The notes beneath the pieces were generated by a model that ran no database searches, had not been told where the DNA came from, and saw only the letters and a program-made list of their open reading frames with translations. Of a stretch of 64,000 bases of DNA, positions 55,701-64,000 are shown one piece after another. The position numbers and the translations under genes are program-made. Origin of the DNA: Agelaius tricolor (Eukaryota > Chordata > Aves > Passeriformes > Icteridae); contig JALJCS010000001.1 in the NCBI GenBank assembly GCA_023055355.1, forward strand, positions 49,729,381-49,793,380, read 5' to 3'. The stretch's first letter is position 1; every line of letters starts with the position of its first letter.

Positions 55701-58018
55701 ACTACTTCTTTCATAACCAGTGCAGTTAAAGAAAAAAACCTCTAAACTTCAAGAATTTGTCTTAAATACTTTATTGGCCCTCTGTTGCAATTCAGGGGAC
55801 ACTTCACATGAAATATTTAGATGTAGTTCATGAAACACCTACTTATACAATGCAATAATTCATACACTACAGTAAATAGTTTCTCTTCTGCAGATCTGAA
55901 CTATACCAGTGTATCTAGAGAATGCACAAGACATGTACAAATGTCTGGCATTCCAAAGACAGGAGTATACAGGGCACTACAAGAAATCCTTCCTGACTTG
56001 CTGTCATGGTTGCTCTTAGTAATTTCCATACATTTTCTCATCTAAGTATTAACATTTCGATCACCAGACTTCCATCTATCATTGCCTTACATTGACACCT
56101 GCTGGAAGTGACTGGGATCGTAAACCATTTCTTTTTTTCTGCCTCAATTAGTGCCTGATTTAACTCTACAAGAAGACTAACAATTCTACCTTCAGTAAAC
56201 TGAACACAGACATCTGAAAAACTAAGCCACATGACTTTTTAAAAGCAAAAAAAACCCATACACTGTAATTTTAAGCAATGTGTAATTCCCAAGGCTATTA
56301 CTGCATGGGTTCTCAATCAGAAAATGTATTTTAATAACAGCCTTTTACAAGATTTTTTTCACCACCCCTTGGGCAGATTTAAACTCAACAAATTAAGTAT
56401 ACATCCATTAACTAGGCTCTCAGGATAATTAGCAAATAATTATAACTCCAGGAGTCACTAAATAGTGGCTTGACAAACATTTTATAAACAAGTTTATACA
56501 AATAATATAACTAAACAGGCAATTATAACCTATATCTTTACATTATTAAAAAAGTCTGCCTTATTCACAAAAGCAAACAGGCTGTTTATTGACAACTGAT
56601 AAACAAGAACAACTGAGAAACGTTTGTTAAAGCAGCTTGTATGCACACAAACTACTGTCTCACATTCTTTATAATGAAGATGCATCTATTAGTACAGCTT
56701 GGTAAACTGAAGCATGCTGAAACAGCCATCTGAAGAAAATGTTCTTCCCTATATGCCAGAACTTCATCTACAAGCTTCACTGAACAACATACTGCACGAT
56801 ACTTTTTCCTTACTTTTAAACCCTACTCTAAGGATGGGATCTCTCTCACTTGATGTCATTTTTAAATTCCTCACAACAGAAAGCACATCTCAGATTGAAG
56901 CAGGAAGGATGAGTTAAGGTGGCTTTGCTCTATCATCAGAACAAGACTTTGGTTCTCGCACACCTTGTATGCAAAACACAGATGTATTTTCATCAAAAAA
57001 CACAGACACTTTTAAAGTATCGTAAGCAGCAAGAAAAAAAAACAATTTCAAAGGCAGCCAAATAGAATTTATGTAATGTATATATTACATACAGCTGAAG
57101 ACTTACCAAATTTTAAAATTTTGCAAAGTTTCAAGACAGAATCCTTATATTAGAAGTTCAATAATATTAGCACAAGTATGACCACCTCACACAGGCATCA
57201 ACACTGCAGCAGTATTAACTCATGGACTTTACAGATCAGTTAGAAGTTTATTAATTTTATTTACTTATTTTAATCTGGTGAGTGATCAAAACTACTTTTA
57301 AAAGTGAATTTTACTAGGTATCCGAGATCATCACCACAGTATTAAGGTTCAGAACTACTGAGCCCATGAAAAAAACAAAAATGTAAACACCATCTTTGGA
57401 AACAGAAACAATCAGCAACCAAAACAGGTACCATCAAAACCAGCAATAAGTGGTAGCCTATGTCAACATGCTTTTCCTCAAACTTTTCTTGATTTTCTTA
57501 ACTGAAAGAGCTCAGTCAGTGAAGGCAGAATTAATGGCTGTGTATTAAGTCTGCCGAACTCATTCCTAATTAAAAGCTTCATAAAGCTCAAAAGAAAAAT
57601 AACACTGGGCATGGAAAAACACAGTTATTCTACATAATGGGTACACAGGAGTTAAAGAATTACATATACCAAGAAGTAACTAACTCCCTAGGAAAAGAAC
57701 TGGTTGTATTTTACAAAAAAAAAAATCTCAGTGAACATAACAGTTTTCCTCCCAGACACCTAAATGGTGGGCAAGAGAGCACTTTTCTAAAAAAAATGTA
57801 TCACTCTGACAAGCACAGGGTTGTTTTGTTTTGGGTTGTTTTTTTTCTTATTGTATTTTTTAACAAAACACACATGGAAAGCATTACAGACTTAAAAACA
57901 CTAGATAGCCAAGATGATTTTGACACTCATCCCATGCTCACTTTCTTTTCTTTTTATCTCAGAAAGACAACAGAGTTAGCAATACACACACTCGACATTT
58001 AGGGCTTACATTTCCTAC
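52771..58018. other. intronic DNA, possibly with very decayed CR1 at its left end
   Basis: Positions 52771-53800 are richer in C and T than the flanks and could be the heavily decayed continuation of the neighbouring CR1, but I cannot align it convincingly. The rest is AT-rich intron with no gene seen. Confidence 0.5.
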
Positions 58019-58162
58019 CTTACAAAGCTTCTGGTAACGGGGAGAAGAAACTGCCATCCTCTGTAAACGATGCAACAACACCACAACTTTCTGAAGAGAG
58101 GTTCTCACCACAGCCATCATTTTAAGTTTGCCACACTTCTGAAGATACCTCAGAATTTGCAT
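58019..58162 (-). CDS. candidate alternative first coding exon of a short utrophin (G-utrophin-like)
   Basis: On the minus strand an ATG at 58162 opens a frame of 48 codons that reaches AAG|GTAGGA, a good donor with GT at 58018-58017. The exon would end after a complete lysine codon (phase 0). That is exactly the phase in which the 190-bp exon ends, so this exon could replace everything upstream and still read into the next utrophin exon. An in-frame TGA lies just upstream of the ATG. A second in-frame ATG at codon 36 would leave a 13-residue leader, MAVSSPRYQKLCK. Dp116, the dystrophin isoform started in the equivalent intron, likewise has a short unique leader ending in lysine at phase 0 before its exon 56. 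The frame otherwise continues to a stop at 57959-57961. The peptide has no domain I recognise and no conservation evidence is available here, so chance is possible: a phase-0 donor in an open frame is not rare. Confidence 0.3.
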
Positions 58163-58770
58163 TATAAATGAAGAGCAACTATCATTTCCTCCCGGTCACT
58201 GGACAATGATTTGCCAGCTTTCTGAGCATGCTCTCTTCCACGACTGCTTTTGCAAGCTACAGGCTTTATACGTTTCAAAGGCAAAGAAGATTGATACAGC
58301 ATAAGTTTTTCTCCCAAAATAACCCCACAAAACAAATGCAAAAAGATAACAGTTTTCACAGATTCCTCTAATCGGTACTGCTCAGCTCTGCTTCTGCAGA
58401 GGGCAAATGAAGTTGAGCAGCCGATCGTATGCCTCCGTTCAGGAGTGCACTAAATAGCCAGAAAAAGGTTATTAATTTAAGCCTGAAAGCTGCAGGAACA
58501 AAAAAGGAATTCCTTCAGGAAGACGGCTCCACTGTATCACAACAGTTGTTCCTCCCTAGTAGCTGCTTTCTATCAGCAGACAGAGTGTTTGCTTCCTCAC
58601 TCTGGGAAAAGATGCTCTCGTTCTCAGACTGAACGCAGCTCTGGCAGAGCTGTAGAGTGAGTGAATAACAGATTGTGTTATAAATCTTGAGAGATGAGCA
58701 CAGGGATACCTGCCCTAATTATATCAGCCATACGTTAAAGGCTAATAAATCACACAGGCGTTTCTCAAAA
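58020..58770 (-). promoter_or_regulatory. CpG-enriched segment, candidate internal promoter/5' UTR
   Basis: By eye this stretch carries about 14 CpG dinucleotides (for example CGATCG at 58423-58428), several times the local background, inside otherwise CpG-poor intron. It lies immediately upstream, in gene direction, of the candidate first exon at 58019-58162. A TATA-like TTTATAAC is present on the minus strand around 58676-58683, but no start site can be read from sequence alone. It could equally be an enhancer or simply a less decayed patch. Confidence 0.3.
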
Positions 58771-61700
58771 CTAGATTACCCAACACAAAAGGGAAAATTG
58801 CAGGGGGTAAACCTCTTTCTATAAAAACTCTTTTAAAGCAAAATTAGTCAAGGGGATCTAAAGGATCCCACTTGCACCAGAAAGTAGCAATGTTTTTCAC
58901 AAGTCATTTCCAATTAAATATTTTCCAGAATGACTTTAGACAAGAAAAAGATAGGGTTTTGACAAAGTAAAAGCATACAGTTGCATCATCAACCCCTTCT
59001 CTAAGTCATTCTTGAATCCAAAGAGCGACCATAATTTTGATTCATTTCCCATGACAAAGCAGAATTATTTAAGCCATCTAAGGATGATGATAGGATGTTC
59101 ACGAGCATGGAAGTGGTTTCCTACCAGCAAGGCACTCCCAGTGCAATACAGCCAACATACCCCTACGTGTAGCAAAACTGCAGCATAGCCAAAGCCAGCT
59201 ACTCATTGCTTCCAAAGGTGCTTTGATGAATCTACTTAAATCTGTAGCAGAAGGGCTGCTGTAGCAAAGGTTCAGGGAGGCCTGAACACAGTAGGTGAAG
59301 TACCAATCATATGATTTAAAGTGCATATTTCCACATGAAAAGGTCCCTACACATTTCAAGCACATCAATCAGCACAATATGCAGGCAACAGCTATCCTGA
59401 CAAGTTTGTATGATCCAAAATAATGCACAGCTTAGATGTCAGTGCATTATACACTGCTTTGCTTCTTCTAAGGCACTTTCCTAGGAAGGAGATGAATGCA
59501 AGGTTCAGGTTCTTCATACAGGACATTTAAAAACTCTTCCCATCTAATTCTGTGAAGACAACCTTTTCATCTTTATTTTTAGGACTGAATCAATGTTTCT
59601 ACCACTCTTCCACATAAACCCCATTTCCCTTTGACACTTTTTTGATGTGTCCACAACAATAACAATATCATTTTGAACAGATAAACAGATACACAGATTC
59701 CATGCTATATATAGAAATCTTACCATCTGTATTCACCTTGCCAGACACACTGTCTTTTCTCATCTTCATGACTTATTTGAACTATTCCTCTGCATGCCAC
59801 TGCTCCTGGCTTACATCCCTTCCACTAGAAGCCTGCTTCTTTAACTTTCCAGATTGAGTGTACCATTATTAGCTGACACGCTTTTACCAAATATCTTTTA
59901 AGGAAACCTGTGAAGCAGCAGAACTCTGAAACCATGGAAGCATTCAGAAATGACTGTGCAAAAGCCCAAACTTCTTCTGTGCAAGAAAGACCCCACAGTC
60001 CACACCCTCCTTACTTCCTTCTACTTTTTATCTTCCCAGATCTTTCCATTTACGAGTTTGAATCAAGCAGTGAGACAAAATAGCCAGACACTACTTATGG
60101 TAACTTCTTTTAAAATACAACAAAATTTTTTAATTATTTTGAACACCTTTACAAGTATAGGCCCAGGATTTCATATACCTTGCATTACTTCTTACTATTT
60201 CCTAGCTTATTTTCTGCATCTTTTTTCAAATTAGGTTTTAATCTCTTCCAAGTCACTGCTAAAAATTTTCCAAAACAGACTGTAGTGTTTTGGCACTAAC
60301 CTGAATGGAAAAACTTCTAGAAGTTTTAGATACTGAGAGAATTAATTGAACTGACTGATGATATAATTTAGATGTCTCCTTTTTAAAAAGACATTGCAAC
60401 CACACTCAAAGTCTTCATTATTTGCATAGCACTGTTGCTGGCGTCAGGTATCACAATGAAAGACAAAACAAAGCCTCAGATCATTGATTCCACTGTAGAG
60501 TGACTTGAGCTGCAGCCAAATAAGGTAGGCCCAAAATGTAATGGAGGATAGTCCTCCCATGCATGCACAGATGCCAGTTTAACAGATGATCCTATTTTGA
60601 AAATGCATGACATGTAACAGCAGCAAAAATAACAAATTCATCACCTTTTGTCTAGGTTCAGCTCTCTTCACCTAGAATTTATCACACATTGAACTCATAG
60701 AAAAGTTTTACTTAATGCACAGGTCTTGGGAGCAGAGGCATCTTCACACACAGCAGAGAAGGTTATAAACCCTGCATTCTTAAAACCATTTAACCACTAA
60801 CCATAAAACCAATACTTTACATATTCAACAAGGCACCAAGAGAACAACACTCATTTTACACCACTTAAGGGGGGAAGAAAAGGAAATTATCTTTGTCTAA
60901 TCAGATAATAAGCTTAAGAACTCGCAAAGGAGTGGGCTTGATCTTTTGAGGTACAGCAAGATGTTGGAACTTCATTTTGTTTTCAGAAGTGCAACAAATA
61001 CTTGAAAACAAATACTTGAAAACTTAAACAGCGATTTTGGAGTCATGATATTAATGTCTTCATTTACATTTAAAGACGGTAAGATGGTAGGGGACAGGGT
61101 CCATTCTGGAAGTCATTATGCTATGACAGTCTTGGATATGCTCCACTTCCTAGGGTAGCCAGAAAAGGCTTACCATGTTATGTGAGGTCATGGGTGAGTT
61201 AAGTGATGATACTTCATGTGCACAATATCAAAGATATGGACAATATCAGGTACCAGATGCTGAACCAGGGAAGATCAGCACCTCCACCTGCCTTTTCAGC
61301 CAGCATGCAAAGTCAGGAGTTGGTCATAGACCTTCTCTCACAGCAGTCTTGCACAACAGTTCTCCCCTCACGCAGCACAACTCAGGCAATTTTAATCAGA
61401 TTGCAGCACAACAAAGAATGGCAAACAACCTTCCACACACACAGTGCTTCACAGCCACACAGAGCCAACAAACAAATTGTGAAATAACAGCTGTATCTTG
61501 GTGTTAACTACACAGAATGCAAGGTAATGCAGAAATAAGTCTATTTACACAAAGCACTACTTCCTGTGGTTCACTGCCTGTGCCGTTTTAGCTCTTCCAC
61601 CTCCAATACATCGCAGTAGTCGGAAGCAGCACCAATAGAAAGCATAACATTAAGCTCTAGGTGTCACCACTACATACTAGGCTCAGCATTTCACAAAAAG

Positions 61701-62507
61701 CCACATCTCTACAGATGAGTTACCTGACTGACTAGAATAATTCGGTGAGTGACATACCATCTTCAAAAGATACAAGCTTCCACAAAACATTGTGCTCTTA
61801 CTATGACTAGCAAGAATAACTTGCTATCAGATATTTTCAACAGTCTTGTTTCATTTCAATTCTGAGTAGACTTGTTCAGATTAAGAGTACTACTAAAAGC
61901 AACATCTTTTTTTCATTATAAGCTGCTCAAACCCACTTAGATCACAGGTGACATTAATCCAAACACAGAGTGCAGGATTCAATAAGTGGTGTCAGTTAAA
62001 CTCCTCAGTCATTTCCAAGGTTTCCAGTCTGGGGCCTGAACAAGAAAGAAGGCCACCTGGGGAGCTGCTGGGCAATAGGAGAGGGAGAAAAGGTAACCCA
62101 AGCACAACAACTTCTTGGATTGCTAAAAAAGCAGGAGGAAGGTGGCAGACAGAAATAGGAGAGAGTGCAGCCCAGGAGGGCTTTACTTGGAGGGAAGTAG
62201 ATTAAATTGTTTGGTTGAAACAATCACACAACATGACTTGGTTTAATGAAGCGTACACTTCCTGAATACAGTCACCCTCCAAGGACATTTAAGAGCCCTC
62301 AGTGCCAAAGACATACACAAAAATATGTGCTTCAAACCTTAGGAAGACAAATCTGCTTCTTTCATACACCTGACTTCTAAAACACTGTGTTTTAGGAAAC
62401 ACCTTTCAATACGCTGCAGCTTTCTCCAAGCAAGTAGATAGCTTTTCTTTATAACATTCGCCATTGAGAGAAAACCTGAATATCAGCAATATTATTTAGT
62501 TTCTCAC
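58771..62507. other. intronic DNA next to the UTRN exon, no gene seen
   Basis: First 3.7 kb of the intron in gene direction. It holds the 14-bp duplication at 61.0 kb and open frames (61175-61507 and 61948-62205, plus strand) without recognisable similarity. The donor GTGAGA occupies its right edge. Confidence 0.65.
60995..61022. repeat. 14-bp tandem duplication
   Basis: CAAATACTTGAAAA is repeated twice in tandem without mismatch. Confidence 0.9.
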
Positions 62508-62697
62508 CTGCATTTGCTTTCTGAGCTCCCTTATGTAGACACTGTCCTGAGCAGTGTTCTCACGCTCGGATGCATCTGCCAGAACATTTACCGTTGTCTC
62601 TGCCTCTTGAATCCACTTGAGGAAGCTCTCCAGATCCTTCTGTGAGGCCTGTACTGTCTTCATCTCTGTCTCCAAGAAATTCTGCCTATCAACAGCT
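62508..62697 (-). CDS. UTRN: utrophin internal exon (equivalent of dystrophin exon 55), spectrin-repeat rod
   Basis: This is the only secure coding exon. Read on the minus strand, the intron ends in TTGTCTTGTTTTCAG and the exon leaves through CAG|GTGAGA, both strong splice sites. A branch-point-like CTGAC has its adenine at 62716, 19 bases before the exon. The exon is 190 bp: one base completing a split codon, then 63 full codons, ending on a complete codon (phase 2 in, phase 0 out). The peptide includes [15 protein letters not shown] and ends RELRKQMQ. It aligns by eye with the dystrophin segment LEKFLAWLTEAETTANVL...ELMKQWQ, and the differences match utrophin rather than dystrophin. Dystrophin exon 55 is also 190 bp with these phases. 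Utrophin is the large cytoskeletal linker between F-actin and the dystroglycan complex at membranes and synapses; this exon lies in its distal rod. Since 190 is not a multiple of three, skipping it would shift the frame. The assignment is by recalled family sequence, not a search. Confidence 0.95.
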
Positions 62698-64000
62698 CTG
62701 AAAACAAGACAAGTGTCAGAATATTCCCCCATAAGATACAACATTATATACATCATAATGAAACTGCTAAAAGGAAATCTGAAATGCATCTCTAGTAAGA
62801 ACAGAGATACAGCTTGTTTTATCATACTTTATATCACTGTTTTTAGTGCATCTATAGTCACCCACAGATGTCCTGAACTGGTTATACATTTGACAGACCC
62901 TTTTCTAAAAGGCATGCAGTAAAAACTCAGTTACTAGGTTTTCTTTTTAGAGTGTTACCATCATCAACTTATGCTAGTCCAAAGGGTAGAAGTGTTATTG
63001 CCATGTGTGATAAATGGGCTTTTCCACATCAACAAAAAACATATGGAGTAGAAGCACTGAGTGCTTGGGGTATTTTTGTTCCTCTTTTACAGTGAGCAGA
63101 AACACTGCCATAAATTCTTAAGAGTTAAAGTGCTAAGGGATGAAAACTCAGATACCTGGTTCTTTCTGCTAGAAGACTTTTGACACAATCACTCAAACAA
63201 ATAGAATAATAGACTGCCATCAAAAACATGCTCAACTGACTTAAAAAAAGACTGGTAGAATATGGTCCAAATAATTTTCAATAATCCAAAAGACTTCTAA
63301 CTGATACAAACACTAAAGTTTGTGTCTGTAAGGGGATTTTTTTCATGTAATAACAATATAATATGAACATTTTATCAGCAACTTCAAATAATTTCCTAGG
63401 AAAAAAATCACCTTATAGTTCTGCATAACAGTTCTGTCTTCTAGTGATTGAAATGAAACTATCCCACACCAGAACACTGTAAAGAAATCTCTAACAGAGC
63501 TAACAGCTAGAATGCTTCTGCTGAGTAAGTAGTTAAATTTTATTTTCACATCAAGCACTAGCTGTATTATAATATTTTAGGAGTAAAGTGATACTTAATT
63601 TCAAGATAGACAAGGCCAAAACACTCAGCATTTGGTATTTCCATGTTTCTCCAGACAGGTCCAAATTTGTGTCTTCTGCATCCTCCCATCTACTTCAGCT
63701 TTCTTTCCTCCTTTTCATGCTGTGCTGCTCAGCAGTATGAAGGAATAACTATGTTTCGAATTGTGAATTTCAAAAGTAGTTAAAATATTCCTTTTAGAAA
63801 AGAAGCAGTGGGTGTTCAGTACCATTCAGGATGACATTTCAAAGCAAGTAGCCTGGTTTACTAGCACATCAGATGAGACAGCTACAAGTAAAAGCTGTCC
63901 TCTTTCAAGGACTGTGAGGAAATCTCATGCAACCCCAATTCCACCAGGCTCACATTTCTAAGTTTTAGCATAACCAACTAAACTTTTTAGAAACAATTTG
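62698..64000 (-). other. UTRN: 3' end of the preceding UTRN intron
   Basis: This is intron sequence upstream (in gene direction) of the 190-bp exon, cut by the window edge. It ends in a pyrimidine-rich tract and CAG at 62698-62700, with a branch-point-like CTGAC (adenine at 62716). The remainder is AT-rich and unique-looking. I see no further exon, recognisable repeat family or RNA gene in it. Confidence 0.85.

Larger units (their letters stand above)
1..62507 (-). other. UTRN: UTRN intron following the 190-bp exon (incomplete, at least 62.5 kb)
   Basis: The donor GTGAGA at 62507-62502 opens this intron. Its acceptor would lie to the left of the window. No segment I examined reads as the next utrophin exon, which should encode the spectrin-repeat stretch homologous to dystrophin exon 56. 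The reading is by eye, so a short exon could be missed. By homology this is the equivalent of dystrophin intron 55, the intron that contains the first exon of Dp116. Within it sit CR1 and LTR copies, two CpG-enriched segments and otherwise AT-rich DNA. The plus-strand CR1 and the LTR copies are antisense to the gene; the two minus-strand CR1 copies are sense. Confidence 0.85.

Noticed and set aside
61175..61507. 110-codon plus-strand frame rich in Q, S and N
   Set aside because: A second frame is open over the same DNA and nothing supports transcription; CA-rich composition explains it.
1..62507. Possible further utrophin exons, tRNA genes or microRNAs in the intron
   Set aside because: I looked for the next spectrin-repeat exon and for obvious RNA genes on both strands and found none; short ones could escape reading by eye.

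Overview
The window is vertebrate, almost certainly bird, nuclear DNA. It is a long, AT-rich, intron-like sequence carrying several decayed CR1 retrotransposon copies whose 3' ends have the avian ATTCTATGAT-type tail. It also carries LTR sequence of an avian endogenous-retrovirus family. I recognised the LTR family by its poly(A)-proximal half, which resembles copies common in songbird genomes, so a passerine is possible but not proven.

One exon is clear. On the minus strand, 62508-62697 is a 190-bp exon with a polypyrimidine tract/CAG acceptor and a CAG|GTGAGA donor. It encodes part of a spectrin-like repeat of utrophin (UTRN). Length and phases (enters phase 2, leaves phase 0) match exon 55 of the paralogue dystrophin. 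The gene therefore runs right to left. Positions 62698-64000 are the end of the preceding intron. Positions 1-62507 are the following intron, which is at least 62.5 kb here because I see no further exon.

This intron corresponds to dystrophin intron 55, which holds the internal promoter and unique first exon of the short isoform Dp116. Its utrophin counterpart is called G-utrophin. The most interesting non-repeat signal is at about 58.0-58.8 kb on the minus strand: a CpG-enriched segment followed by an ATG-initiated reading frame. That frame runs into an AAG|GTAGGA donor exactly in phase 0, the phase needed to join the next utrophin exon. I report it as a candidate alternative first exon and promoter. 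A second compositional outlier is a GC- and CpG-rich island at about 4.2-5.4 kb, a competing candidate promoter or enhancer.

Repeats, left to right: a 147-bp LTR fragment at 32.70-32.85 kb; a probable solo LTR of the same family at about 38.2-38.69 kb with an internal 31-bp tandem repeat; a plus-strand CR1 at 46.7-47.5 kb; a minus-strand CR1 3' end at 49.74-50.0 kb; and a longer minus-strand CR1 at 51.67-52.77 kb that keeps degraded reverse-transcriptase sequence. There are also small tandem duplications and two short inverted repeats.

The rest is intronic DNA with no gene I can support. There are no bacterial-type genes, operons, CRISPR arrays, rRNA or recognisable tRNA genes. The many short open frames are what AT-rich noncoding DNA gives by chance.
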